Shown here: positions 16,114 through 25,545 of the stretch, piece by piece
Position numbering within the stretch: the first letter of the stretch is position 1
Layout of the letters: the number at the start of each line of letters is the position of its first letter
Origin: Parcubacteria group bacterium
GTDB taxonomy: Bacteria > Patescibacteriota > Minisyncoccia > Phycocordibacterales > CALRBT01
DNA: 33,104 nucleotides
NCBI GenBank assembly: GCA_943354475.1
Contig: CALRBT010000011.1
Coordinates: 1-33,104, forward strand
Reading direction: 5' to 3'
Translations under genes and position numbers: made by a program
Notes under the pieces: generated by a model
Seen by the model: the letters and a program-made list of their open reading frames with translations, nothing else
Told to the model about the DNA's origin: nothing
Databases searched by the model: none

Positions 16114-16524
16114 ATGGCTAAATTGGCATCACCAGAGAAAGATATTGTAAAAAAGCCGGTAGCCGCTAAGGTGGTTAAAAAGGCTGTTTCTTCTGTATCA
16201 GAAGCTAGTGAAATCGCTGTAATTGCAACCGGTGGAAAGCAGTACACCGTGACTCCAGGACAGACACTCAAGATTGAAAAGCTCTCAGGTGAGTTTAAGG
16301 TGGGCGACGCTATTGTTTTTGACAAGGTTTTGTTGGTTGATAATGGATCGGATACCACTATCGGAACTCCTTACATCAAAGGTGCAGAGGTCAAGGCAAC
16401 TTTTCAAGGTGCTGGCCGAGCTGCAAAACTCCTCGTGATGAAATACAAGCAAAAAAGCCGATATCTCAAGACCAATGGACACCGACAACCATTTTTTACT
16501 GTTAAAATTGAGTCTTTCAAATAA
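16114..16524 (+). CDS. rplU: 50S ribosomal protein L21 with N-terminal extension
   Basis: IAVIATGGKQYTVTPGQTLKIEKL...KYKQKSRYLKTNGHRQPFFTVKI. Confidence 0.95.
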   Translation: MAKLASPEKDIVKKPVAAKVVKKAVSSVSEASEIAVIATGGKQYTVTPGQTLKIEKLSGEFKVGDAIVFDKVLLVDNGSDTTIGTPYIKGAEVKATFQGAGRAAKLLVMKYKQKSRYLKTNGHRQPFFTVKIESFK

Positions 16525-16528
16525 ACAC

Positions 16529-16566
16529 AAAAACAAAACCCTGCTGAAAAGCAGGGTTTTGTTTTT
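16529..16566 (+). terminator. Intrinsic terminator
   Basis: AAACAAAACCCTGCT-gaaa-AGCAGGGTTTTGTTTTT. Confidence 0.85.
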
Positions 16567-16615
16567 GTCTTATTTTTGCTAGTATCATCCTGGATGTGGA
16601 ATTGGAGGAAAGAGA

Positions 16616-16813
16616 ATGACGACCACAAATTTTTTGCTTGCCTTTGCCTCGCTCATTATTTTTGGTTATATGAAATACATAAAACGATTTGATAATGTTT
16701 TTCCAACTGAGATTAGTCTTCAAGATTTAAATAAATTGGAGCACTGGATGATTCATGTGAGGACAGCAATCATTGTGTTACTTGTAGTAATTGTAAAAAT
16801 ATTTTTCTTATAA
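16616..16813 (+). CDS. Small hypothetical membrane protein, 65 aa
   Basis: Two hydrophobic segments; followed by hairpin AACACTCTCGA...TCGAGAGTGTT (16812-16844). Confidence 0.55.
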   Translation: MTTTNFLLAFASLIIFGYMKYIKRFDNVFPTEISLQDLNKLEHWMIHVRTAIIVLLVVIVKIFFL

Positions 16814-16882
16814 CACTCTCGATCACTAAAAAGTCGAGAGTGTTAATTAATTTTAGGAATCTTAATTTTTTGAATTTTAACG

Positions 16883-16911
16883 AAAAATGCCGCGTCCACG
16901 GGGGAAGCGGC
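16883..16911 (-). terminator. Intrinsic terminator downstream of recR / micro-ORF
   Basis: Minus strand GCCGC...GCGGC-ATTTTT. Confidence 0.65.
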
Positions 16912-17007
16912 AAGTTTGTCGGGAGTGTACACCACCTTCTATGGGGAGATGCACACTTACGGGCGATGGGTTACTCGAGTAGTATCTAGATTCCTCTCGG
17001 GAGATTT

Positions 17008-17124
17008 TCATTTTGGACGATAGCCAAAACTATCTCCGTGCATAATCGCGATCCATGTCGGCGATGGGATGATAAACTGCATATCACACCGTGCGCACTG
17101 GAATTCTAGACGCTCTCCACTCAA
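17008..17124 (-). CDS. Possible 38-aa micro-protein with a CxxC knuckle
   Basis: TTG start after GGGGT; (M)SGERLEFQCARCDMQFIIPSPTWIAIMHGDSFGYRPK*, between recR and a terminator. Confidence 0.3.
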   Translation of the reverse strand: MSGERLEFQCARCDMQFIIPSPTWIAIMHGDSFGYRPK

Positions 17125-17144
17125 GATTCTACCCCAAGAACCCT

Positions 17145-17771
17145 TTACTGTCTATTTTTCAACGCATTTTTTATGGTATCGGTATCGGAGTATTCAAGCT
17201 CGGTACCTGTAGCCAAGCCTCTCCCGAGCATTGAGATTTTAATGTCATTCATAAGCGCAATAGGTCCAAGAAATCCATTTAAGTAGTCGAGTGTATTCTC
17301 ACCTTCGGTTGTGGCGCTAATCGCAAGAATAATCTCCTTAAGTTTTGGATTATTACCTGCAATTTTTTGATTAACTAACGTAAGAAGTTCATTCGCTCTG
17401 ATTTTATCTTGAGGAACTTTTTCGAGAATAGGGAGAGATCCACCTAGAACAAAGTAGAAACCATTATAAACCTTACTTTTCTCTACCGTTTCAAGATCGA
17501 CATCTTTTTCAACAACCATCAAAAGTGTTCCATCACGATTTTTATCTGAACAAATAGTGCAACGTGTTCGTTCGATTTTACCAAGAGGGAAGTAGCGCTT
17601 GCAGTCCTGGCACTGCGCAATTTGTTTCTGCAGGTCGAGAAGTGCGCTCGTTAACTCTTCAATAAAGCGATGGTTTCGAGTGAGGAGGAAATAGACAAAA
17701 CGCTTGGCTTGCCTCGGACCAATGCCTGGGAATTCTCTGAAGTATTCAGTTAGTCGAGATATGGAATCCAC
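17145..17771 (-). CDS. recR: Recombination protein RecR
   Basis: FPGIGPRQAKRFVYFLL, CQDCKRYFP...CTICSDKNRD zinc finger, TOPRIM region. Confidence 0.95.
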   Translation of the reverse strand: MDSISRLTEYFREFPGIGPRQAKRFVYFLLTRNHRFIEELTSALLDLQKQIAQCQDCKRYFPLGKIERTRCTICSDKNRDGTLLMVVEKDVDLETVEKSKVYNGFYFVLGGSLPILEKVPQDKIRANELLTLVNQKIAGNNPKLKEIILAISATTEGENTLDYLNGFLGPIALMNDIKISMLGRGLATGTELEYSDTDTIKNALKNRQ

Positions 17772-17808
17772 AAAAGTTAAAAAATTCTCTGCTCTCTATC
17801 TGGTTTGT

Positions 17809-19179
17809 TTAAAACGAATCGAGTGCTCCAAAGTCACTCTTCTCAATACTGAGGAAAGTAGCTTTACGATCATCAAAGAAGAGTTCGACTTTGCCAGTGG
17901 CACCGTTACGATGCTTTTCGATCAAGATTTCAGCAATGTTTGGTCTACCAGTATCTTCTTTGTACTTGTCTTCACGGTGAATAAACATTACCACGTCGGC
18001 GTCCTGCTCGATGGAGCCTGAATCACGAAGGTCAGAGAGGCGAGGCTTACCACCACGCTGTTCTACCGCACGAGAGAGCTGTGAGAGTGCAAGGACAGGC
18101 ACATCGAGCTCACGAGCGAGCGTTTTGAGCGAGCGGGAAATTTCGGTAACCTGTTGGACCATCGATTCGACGTTACGTGCTTGATGGGGGACCATTAGCT
18201 GGAGGTAATCAACAACAATAAGTCCCAGCCCTCGCTCGTTCTTGAGACGTCTGGCCACGGCGCGCATCTTGAGGAAGTTGTTGCCAGGTTGATCATCAAT
18301 AAAGATTGGTGCTTTGGAGAGCTTATCGAGTGAATCACGAACGCGGGCAAACTCCTCATCTAGTTTGAGATTACCAGTACGCAAACTCCACGCATCCACA
18401 CGCGATGCGGCGGCAAGCATTCGGTCGGTGAGTTGTTGCGAGGACATCTCGAGTGAGAAGATACCAACTGGAATATTGTGCACAGTTGCTGCTTGCCGCG
18501 CGATATCAAGTGCAAGTGAAGTCTTACCCATTGAAGGGCGAGCCGCCAGAATAATAAGGTCAGATTTTTGAAGTCCCGAGAGTTTTTCGTCGAGTGCTTT
18601 AAATCCGGTCGGCACGCCACGGAGGGTATCTTTGGTTTGATGGAGCATTTCCATTCGCTCCCAAGCTTCACCGAGAATGTCCTTTAGTTCTACGAACTTA
18701 TGGATTGATGAGGTGTTGGTCGCCTCGTAAATTTTCTTCTGCGCTTTGTCCAAAAGTTCTTCAACCAGTTCTTCTTCATCATAACCGAGTCCTGAAATGT
18801 ATTCTGCCGCACCAATTAGATTGCGAAGCATGAATTTATTATGAATCAAATCGCCGTAGTGGCGGATGTGGGATGAAGAGGGGACGGAGTTTACTAGCTC
18901 TCCGAGATAGCTCGCTCCACCAGCAAGGTCGAGCTGGTTCTTTTCTTTAAGTCTCGATGAGAGCGTGAGGAGGTCAATTGGGTCGCCTTTACCCACCAAT
19001 TCAAACATTGTTTTATAAATCACACGGTGCTTGTCGGCATAGAATGTATCGGGAGTAATCAGGTCGATAATTTCATTGAGTGCATCGGGACGAATAAGAA
19101 TCGAACCAAGAAGTGCTTTCTCTCCATCAATATTTTGTGGAGGAACTTTTAGAGAATTGTAGCCAGTTTTAGTCGCCAT
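17809..19179 (-). CDS. dnaB: Replicative DNA helicase DnaB
   Basis: NIDGEKALLGSILIRPDAL, ARPSMGKTSLALDIARQAA, DYLQLM. Confidence 0.97.
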   Translation of the reverse strand: MATKTGYNSLKVPPQNIDGEKALLGSILIRPDALNEIIDLITPDTFYADKHRVIYKTMFELVGKGDPIDLLTLSSRLKEKNQLDLAGGASYLGELVNSVPSSSHIRHYGDLIHNKFMLRNLIGAAEYISGLGYDEEELVEELLDKAQKKIYEATNTSSIHKFVELKDILGEAWERMEMLHQTKDTLRGVPTGFKALDEKLSGLQKSDLIILAARPSMGKTSLALDIARQAATVHNIPVGIFSLEMSSQQLTDRMLAAASRVDAWSLRTGNLKLDEEFARVRDSLDKLSKAPIFIDDQPGNNFLKMRAVARRLKNERGLGLIVVDYLQLMVPHQARNVESMVQQVTEISRSLKTLARELDVPVLALSQLSRAVEQRGGKPRLSDLRDSGSIEQDADVVMFIHREDKYKEDTGRPNIAEILIEKHRNGATGKVELFFDDRKATFLSIEKSDFGALDSF

Positions 19180-19302
19180 AGCTCCATCATTCTATCACAG
19201 TCGAAATTGGTCGTGGAAGTAGGGCGATAGGTCATTTGTAGGCACAAGCTGTTAAAAAGATGTGTACAAAATATCAGACCACATAATCTAGGTTACAAAT
19301 AG

Positions 19303-19335
19303 CAAAACCGTCGAAACGGCTCTGCCATTCGACGG
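19303..19335 (-). terminator. Intrinsic terminator
   Basis: Minus strand CCGTCGAA...TTCGACGG-TTTTG. Confidence 0.75.
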
Positions 19336-19336
19336 G

Positions 19337-19660
19337 TTATTCGGTCTTTGGAGCTGGTGATTTGCGCCCAGCCTCGACGCCTGCCATGAATATCTTGAGT
19401 AGAAATGGTTCTGCTCCAGCCTCCACCTCATCTTTCTTGCTGAAAGGTAATAGCATGTGTGCCTCCAGAGCTAATTGAAGAACTGCCCTAAGAGCGGCTT
19501 CCTCTGGATTCTCTTCGTTGAACGGGATAACCTCAGTGACTTCAAAGCCGCTCCCTGGAATTTCGAGGTCTCGCTCAGCTTCAGTTCTGTTGTTGGCGCC
19601 GAGAAGTGCGAGGCTAAATCTACCAGTTTCTTTGTCCCTCGATATGACGATTGCGGACAT
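19337..19660 (-). CDS. Hypothetical protein (GC-rich accessory unit)
   Basis: SD GGAAGGAGA before ATG; TTGACA-17-TAATTT promoter candidate; own terminator. Confidence 0.75.
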   Translation of the reverse strand: MSAIVISRDKETGRFSLALLGANNRTEAERDLEIPGSGFEVTEVIPFNEENPEEAALRAVLQLALEAHMLLPFSKKDEVEAGAEPFLLKIFMAGVEAGRKSPAPKTE

Positions 19661-19755
19661 CAGGCATCTCCTTCCGTTGGTGGAATTAGGTGAGTGAAAT
19701 CACCTCCTCAACAAAATTACATACTATTTAATAGATTGTCAAGTTTTTGGTGAAA

Positions 19756-21135
19756 CTATTTCTTCGAAATCTTTGGACCATCAGGGGTGTCTTCTACACG
19801 GAAGCCGAGCTCGCTAATTTCCGAGCGGAGCCCATCTGCAAGGTTGAAGTTGTCTTTGGAACGTGCGATTTCCCGCTCCTCCACAAGGTTTTGAATTTTT
19901 TGCGGGATCTCCACTTTTGTAAGGGAAGAGAGATTTAGTTCAAGTACTCGGTCAAAATCAAGGAGAGTCGATCGTTTGTCTTCATTACTTAGTTCTGCAT
20001 CGTTTAATACTTGATAAAAAAGTGCAAGCGCCTTTGGGGTGTCGAGGTCATCATTGATTGCATTCAGGAATGTCTGTTGTAAATCTTCATCTACTTCACC
20101 CTCGGTAGTACCAAGTTCAAGAAATTTGTGTTTGAGCTTTTGGTAGGAATTTTCTGCTCCCGTCATTGCATCGTCGCTGTAGTTCATTGGGGTGGAGTAG
20201 TGTGCACCAAGAAGCCAGAGGCGATAGGCGAGTGGCTCAACTCCATTATCAATCAAAGTTTGAAGCCGTAGGAAATTTTCGCCAGACTTTGCCATCTTGC
20301 CACCTTCAATATTAACAAAAGCGCCATGAAGCCAATAATGTGCGTAGGGTTTACTGGTGGCACCTTCGGATTGGGCGATTTCATTGTTATGGTGGACAGG
20401 AATATGGTCGATACCACCAGTGTGGACATCAAAGGTTTCGCCGAGATATTTCATCGACATCGCTGAACATTCTATGTGCCAGCCGGGGTAGCCCTTGCCC
20501 CAAGGAGATTCCCATTCTTGCTCGTGTTTGCCTTCTCCTTGAAAGAATTTCCAAAGTGCGAAGTCGGTCGGATTTCTTTTTTCTGTATTAACATCAATAC
20601 GTGCGCCTTCCCGCAAGCCTTTGATATCAATGTTTCCGAGTTTACCGTACTGTGGAAACTTGGCAGTATCAAAGTAAACACCGTCAGAAGTTTGATAAGT
20701 AAAGCCCTTAGCTTCTAACTTTTTAATCAGCTCAATTTGCTCTGGGATGTGATCAGTTGCCTTTGGATATGTTGTCTCACTTGTTAGAAAATTTAATTTT
20801 TTTAGGTCATCAAAAAAAGCATCGGTATAGAATTGTGCAATTTCTTTTACACTTTTACCTTCACGTTTTGCCCCTTTCTCCATTTTGTCTTCGCCTTCAT
20901 CAGCATCAGTCACCAAATGTCCAACATCGGTAATGTTCATTACCTGTTTAACTTTTAGTCCATTGTATTCAAACATACGTCTCAATGTATCAGCTAATAT
21001 GAATGACCGAAGATTTCCAATGTGGGCAAAGTTGTAGACCGTCGGTCCACAGTTGTACATCGAAACATGACCTGGTACGAGAGGTTTGAACGTTTCTTTT
21101 TTGTCAGTGAGGGTGTTGTGAAGAAAGATTTCCAT
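19756..21135 (-). CDS. cysS: Cysteinyl-tRNA synthetase
   Basis: YNCGPTVYNFAHIGNLRSFI, GWHIECSAMS, KMAKSGENFLRL. Confidence 0.97.
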   Translation of the reverse strand: MEIFLHNTLTDKKETFKPLVPGHVSMYNCGPTVYNFAHIGNLRSFILADTLRRMFEYNGLKVKQVMNITDVGHLVTDADEGEDKMEKGAKREGKSVKEIAQFYTDAFFDDLKKLNFLTSETTYPKATDHIPEQIELIKKLEAKGFTYQTSDGVYFDTAKFPQYGKLGNIDIKGLREGARIDVNTEKRNPTDFALWKFFQGEGKHEQEWESPWGKGYPGWHIECSAMSMKYLGETFDVHTGGIDHIPVHHNNEIAQSEGATSKPYAHYWLHGAFVNIEGGKMAKSGENFLRLQTLIDNGVEPLAYRLWLLGAHYSTPMNYSDDAMTGAENSYQKLKHKFLELGTTEGEVDEDLQQTFLNAINDDLDTPKALALFYQVLNDAELSNEDKRSTLLDFDRVLELNLSSLTKVEIPQKIQNLVEEREIARSKDNFNLADGLRSEISELGFRVEDTPDGPKISKK

Positions 21136-21136
21136 G

Positions 21137-21238
21137 GAAAAGGGTATAGGGTTTAGGGGATAGAGAATATGGAATAAGGATTTTAGATTACAGATTTTGG
21201 TCTTGCTATAACCTAGCCCCTATAACCTAAACCCTAAA
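21137..21238. repeat. Opposed CCTA/TAGG-type repeat arrays between cysS and corA
   Basis: ggaaaagggtatagggtttaggggatag ... ctataacctagcccctataacctaaaccctaaa. Confidence 0.7.
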
Positions 21239-22153
21239 TTAGAGCCATTTTTTGTAGCGGAACATGGCTAGCATACAGACAGTGAACACTGCCATTATCC
21301 CGATTATAATCCAAAAATCAAATCTCATTCCGACAATTGGTTTATATTCTGTCGCCATAGCAAAGATTGTCGCAAAAAGAGTAAGTGGAAAGACAATGAG
21401 GGAGATGATGGTGAGCGCCTTGATTACCTCATTTTGTTTGGTGGTGAGAAGGGAATTATTCGTCTCACGAACTTCATGCAGGAGTACCCGGTCATTTTCA
21501 ACAGTACTTGAGACTTTGTAGTACTCATCAGAAATAGCACTGGCGTAGAATCCAAATTCTTGTCCAAAAAAAGTATGTGACGCATTTTCAAATGATTTGA
21601 GAACTTCACGATGCCCGCTTGTTGCCTGGATAAAGCTGGTGAGGTTTCGACTAATCGTTGAGAGTTCGTACACCATTGCTTTTTCCTGTCCTTTAAAGAT
21701 ATTGTCCTGGACCTCTTCGAGAGAGTCGTGAATAAAATCGAGTTCGTGGGCGAGTGAACGATATAGTTTGCGGATGATGTAATAAAAAAGGAATCCTGCA
21801 TGCACACCCAAATCTTCCTTCTCAAGGACAGCGTTAACTTCAAAAACCTTAGAGAATTTATGAATCGGATCGATCGTATCGTAACGAGTAGTAATAAGGA
21901 AATTCTTGCCGATAATGAAATCAACCTCCTGATTCATTCGTTTTCCATGGGTGTGTTTGAGGGCGGGGAAGTGCAGGACTAAATAAATGAAATTCTTATA
22001 TAATTCAGCCTTTGGTTTTAGGGATGGCAAAAGAAGCTCTTCTACGGTACTGATATTGAGATCATATCTTTCCATAACCTCTCGAACTTCTTCTTGAGTA
22101 GGTGATTCAAGGTCGAGCCATTCCAAATCTTTGTAGGTGTATTTGTTAATCAT
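21239..22153 (-). CDS. corA: CorA family divalent cation transporter
   Basis: C-terminal two TMs; GMRFDFWIIIGIMAVFTVCMLAMFRYKKWL; CorA N-domain pattern. Confidence 0.85.
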   Translation of the reverse strand: MINKYTYKDLEWLDLESPTQEEVREVMERYDLNISTVEELLLPSLKPKAELYKNFIYLVLHFPALKHTHGKRMNQEVDFIIGKNFLITTRYDTIDPIHKFSKVFEVNAVLEKEDLGVHAGFLFYYIIRKLYRSLAHELDFIHDSLEEVQDNIFKGQEKAMVYELSTISRNLTSFIQATSGHREVLKSFENASHTFFGQEFGFYASAISDEYYKVSSTVENDRVLLHEVRETNNSLLTTKQNEVIKALTIISLIVFPLTLFATIFAMATEYKPIVGMRFDFWIIIGIMAVFTVCMLAMFRYKKWL

Positions 22154-22279
22154 TTATTTTTTAAGCCATAATTAGTTGCCTGTATAGTATAACCCCACTG
22201 CAATTTTTTTTAAAGAGATAATTTCCCCAATTTTTCAATTGACCTTCGAGGTTATTCGAGCGATACTTATATTCAACTG

Positions 22280-23545
22280 ATGAAAAATTTTATCGATAAA
22301 CATAAGGGTCTTTTCAAAAAGCTCTCAATGGTCCTTATTTCCCTGGTACTCCTTGGGGGTGTTTTTTTTACTGGAGTTCAAGTTGGGGTTTCTAATGCTC
22401 CGGCAATCCTAAAGATTACTGAACTTACCAATAAAGACACAGGTTCTCCAGGAACCGTTGATTTTTCACCATTTTGGCAGGCATGGAAAGTCCTCAATGA
22501 AAAGTATGTTGCCACCAAAGTACACAAAACAGTTGATGATCAAGACAAAGTCTGGGGGGCAATACAAGGATTAGCTTCCTCGCTCGGTGACCCTTATACC
22601 ACTTTTTTTCCTCCAGAAGAGAATAAGTCTTTCAATGAACAGATTGCAGGAAAGGTAAACTTTGGTGGTATTGGAATGGAAATTGGTATTCGCGATGGGG
22701 TGATTACCGTGATTTCACCACTCAAAGGCTCTCCGTCAGAGAAGGCAGGGTTCCATATTGGAGACAAGATTGTCAAGATTGAAGCAACCTCAACACAGAG
22801 TATGAAAGTAGAAGAAGCTGTTAGTTGGATTAGAGGTCCTAAGGGAACGTCAGTCAAGATCACTATTTTCCGTGAAGGACTTAAGGAACCAAAAGTGATT
22901 TCTGTTGTCCGTGACACAATAGTGGTCCCAGTTATCAATACTGAGATACGCGCTGATGGCGTTTTCGTCATTAGACTCTATAGCTTCTCTGAAAACTCGC
23001 CAGAATTATTTCAAAATGCGGTAAGGGAGTTTGTAAATTCTGGAAGTGATAAGCTCGTTCTCGATCTTCGAGGAAATCCCGGAGGTTACCTTGAAGCGGC
23101 CGTAGATATGGCCAGCTGGTTCCTCCCTTCTGGAAAGCTAATTGTCCAAGAAGAATTCAAGAAAGGGGACTCTGATACCAAGAAATATACGAGCAGTGGA
23201 AGAGGTGTTGCTGGTAATGGCTTACGCTTTGCAATTCTCATCAATGGTGGCTCAGCTTCAGCTTCCGAGATTATTTCAGGTGCACTCAGTGAACACGGTG
23301 TTGCAAAACTAGTTGGCGAGAAGAGTTATGGTAAGGGGTCTGTTCAAGAACTCGTTCAAATTACTGATAATCCAAAAACATCGCTTAAGGTGACGGTTGC
23401 GAGATGGCTCACTCCAAAAGGTCATTCGATCTCTGAAGAAGGATTGAAGCCTGATATTGAAGTTAAGATGACCGCAGAAGATGCAGCTACTGGTAAGGAC
23501 CCACAGCTTGACCGAGCAGTAGAATATGTAAAGACAGGTAAATAG
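22280..23545 (+). CDS. C-terminal processing peptidase, S41 family (PDZ domain)
   Basis: FGGIGMEIG PDZ region; LVLDLRGNPGGYLEAAVDMASWFL; GSASASEIISGAL...GEKSYGKGSVQ. Confidence 0.95.
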   Translation: MKNFIDKHKGLFKKLSMVLISLVLLGGVFFTGVQVGVSNAPAILKITELTNKDTGSPGTVDFSPFWQAWKVLNEKYVATKVHKTVDDQDKVWGAIQGLASSLGDPYTTFFPPEENKSFNEQIAGKVNFGGIGMEIGIRDGVITVISPLKGSPSEKAGFHIGDKIVKIEATSTQSMKVEEAVSWIRGPKGTSVKITIFREGLKEPKVISVVRDTIVVPVINTEIRADGVFVIRLYSFSENSPELFQNAVREFVNSGSDKLVLDLRGNPGGYLEAAVDMASWFLPSGKLIVQEEFKKGDSDTKKYTSSGRGVAGNGLRFAILINGGSASASEIISGALSEHGVAKLVGEKSYGKGSVQELVQITDNPKTSLKVTVARWLTPKGHSISEEGLKPDIEVKMTAEDAATGKDPQLDRAVEYVKTGK

Positions 23546-23685
23546 AGATGCATGAATTAAGAATTAGAAGAAAGATTGACAAAATTTATATAATGTATTA
23601 TAGACGTTAACCTCGTTCATTTTTCTTCAATAGGTATGCGGGTTTACGAGGTTACCGCGGATCCTATAAGAAAAGGAAGTCGACC

Positions 23686-24033
23686 GTGAGTATCTTGCGT
23701 TTGGTCATCAAAAAATCTGGCAACCCTTTCCCTGGCCTCGATAGAGTTGCCGAAGAGATTGCGAGGTGCCGAGACGGTGCTGTGGTTTCAACGGTAACTG
23801 TTCTCAATATAAGTCTGCAAACCACTTCGAAGGAAATCGTTTTGGTACTTGCAGGGATGAGTGAGACTGGCCGAAGGGACTTTGTTGGAGTTCTCTGTAA
23901 GGTTGTGACCGATACAGGAGTCAGTGAGTTCATCATTGGCCATGAGGGGGATAAAATGGGCCTATTCATATCACTAGTAGCTGGAGTACACGAAGGCTAC
24001 GATCGAGTTTTTCATCTCTCTCGTGCCAGCTAG
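23686..24033 (+). CDS. Hypothetical protein, GTG start (GC-rich accessory unit)
   Basis: SD AAAAGGAAG before GTG; upstream TTGACA-17-TATAGA; own terminator. Confidence 0.7.
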   Translation: MSILRLVIKKSGNPFPGLDRVAEEIARCRDGAVVSTVTVLNISLQTTSKEIVLVLAGMSETGRRDFVGVLCKVVTDTGVSEFIIGHEGDKMGLFISLVAGVHEGYDRVFHLSRAS

Positions 24034-24085
24034 GTCCTGAGAGGTAGTGCTCTAGAAAGAGCAAAGTAATTAATCTAACCACAAG

Positions 24086-24126
24086 CCGCAGGAACGAAGG
24101 TCCAAATCCTTCACCTGCGGTTTTAC
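24086..24126 (+). terminator. Two-helix terminator
   Basis: CCGCAGG-aac-GAAGG-tccaaat-CCTTC-a-CCTGCGG-TTTT. Confidence 0.75.
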
Positions 24127-24232
24127 TATTTTATTTTACTATTTAAAAAGTCTAGTTGATTTTAGGGTTTTATACTGGTATCCTTCTAGAATCTTAATGG
24201 TCAAACATTACCTGTAATCTTAAAACTACCCT

Positions 24233-24676
24233 ATGAAAGTAATTCTACTCAAAGATATTCCAAATGTTGGACGAAAGTACGAAGTAAAAAACGTAGCCGA
24301 TGGACTCGCTGTTAACATGCTTATTCCGCGCGGTCAAGCACAAATCGCTACAGATCAAGCGTTAAAACGAGTTGAAAAAGAAGTGGCACAAGCTGTGGCG
24401 GATAAGAAAGTTCAAGATACGCTACTTGCTAAAGATCTGGATAAATTAAACAGTCTAATAATTGAAGTAAAAGAAAAAGCCAACGAAAAAGGTCATCTTT
24501 TTGCTGGAATTCGTAAGGAAGATTTACTTGAGAAGATTAAAGCGCAAACTAAACTAAATATATCCGCAGAGCATATTTTGATGGAAAAGCCTATCAAAGA
24601 AGTGGGAGAGTTTGTTATTCCATTCAAGGTTGGGGACAAGCGCGGTTCAGTTAAATTGATTGTTGAGACATTATAG
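24233..24676 (+). CDS. rplI: 50S ribosomal protein L9
   Basis: MKVILLKDIPNVGRKYEVKNVADGLAVNMLIPRGQA. Confidence 0.96.
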   Translation: MKVILLKDIPNVGRKYEVKNVADGLAVNMLIPRGQAQIATDQALKRVEKEVAQAVADKKVQDTLLAKDLDKLNSLIIEVKEKANEKGHLFAGIRKEDLLEKIKAQTKLNISAEHILMEKPIKEVGEFVIPFKVGDKRGSVKLIVETL

Positions 24677-24680
24677 ATTT

Positions 24681-25130
24681 ATGTCAGAGGAGGGAAAGAA
24701 GAGGTTTACGTTTCGTTCGGCTGTTTTTTTGGTTTTGAGGGATGGTAACAAAGTCCTTTTGGGTAAACGAATTAGTGAACACGAGAATGGCAATTACGGT
24801 TTGGTTTGTGGACATCTCGATGGAGAAGAAACGGCAGAGCAAGGGATTGTAAGGGAAGCCAAAGAAGAAGCGGGAATTGATATTGATCCAAAGGACTTAA
24901 GGGTATTGCATGTCATGCATGCCAATATTAGAGACGGAGCAGGGGAGTATTTTAACGTCTATCTAACGACAGATTCCTGGAAAGGGGAAATAACTAATAT
25001 GGAGCTCGATAAGTGTGAAAGTCTCGACTGGTTTGATAGGAATAACTTACCAGAGAATACAATCAAATATGTCAGGCAGGCACTTGATTGTATTGATAAG
25101 GGAATTTTTTACAGCAACTTCGGATTCTAG
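24681..25130 (+). CDS. NUDIX hydrolase
   Basis: Nudix box GHLDGEETAEQGIVREAKEEAGI; likely start MSEEGKK at 24681. Confidence 0.92.
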   Translation: MSEEGKKRFTFRSAVFLVLRDGNKVLLGKRISEHENGNYGLVCGHLDGEETAEQGIVREAKEEAGIDIDPKDLRVLHVMHANIRDGAGEYFNVYLTTDSWKGEITNMELDKCESLDWFDRNNLPENTIKYVRQALDCIDKGIFYSNFGF

Positions 25131-25138
25131 AAAAAAAG

Positions 25139-25185
25139 TTTCAAAACAAAAACCTCTCATGCTGTGAGAGGTTTTTGTTTTGAAA
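25139..25185. terminator. Bidirectional terminator
   Basis: TTTCAAAACAAAAACCTCTCA-tgc-TGTGAGAGGTTTTTGTTTTGAAA. Confidence 0.88.
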
Positions 25186-25193
25186 AGTAAGTT

Positions 25194-25466
25194 CTAGTTG
25201 ACGTTGACTACCTTCTTAATCTTGATAGTGCTATCGAGATGCTTCATTCGCTTTGAGCTAAATGAGACGATTCCTGGCTTGAGAGCAAAAAGGGTGTGGT
25301 CCTTGCCCATTCCTACATTGTTACCTGCAAGGATAACTGTTCCGCGCTGACGGATAATAATAGAACCTGACTGTGCAGTTTCTCCTGCATAGAGTTTAGT
25401 TCCAAGATATTTTGGATTTGAGTCGCGTAGGTTTTTGGCGGATCCGCCAGCTTTTTTACTAGCCAT
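25194..25466 (-). CDS. rpmA: 50S ribosomal protein L27
   Basis: [43 protein letters not shown]. Confidence 0.96.
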   Translation of the reverse strand: MASKKAGGSAKNLRDSNPKYLGTKLYAGETAQSGSIIIRQRGTVILAGNNVGMGKDHTLFALKPGIVSFSSKRMKHLDSTIKIKKVVNVN

Positions 25467-25545
25467 GGTTTAGAAATTAATTGTTAGTTTGTGGCTTTTA
25501 GCTTGAAAAGTGACTATACTTAGGTTGCTCCTCAAGAACTAAAAC

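Noticed and set aside
17809-19179. Intein in dnaB
   Set aside because: The protein is of normal length with continuous helicase motifs.
24030-24126. Possible tRNA ending at the T-arm-like hairpin
   Set aside because: No matching D arm, anticodon arm or 5' acceptor; best read as a terminator with tRNA-like shape.
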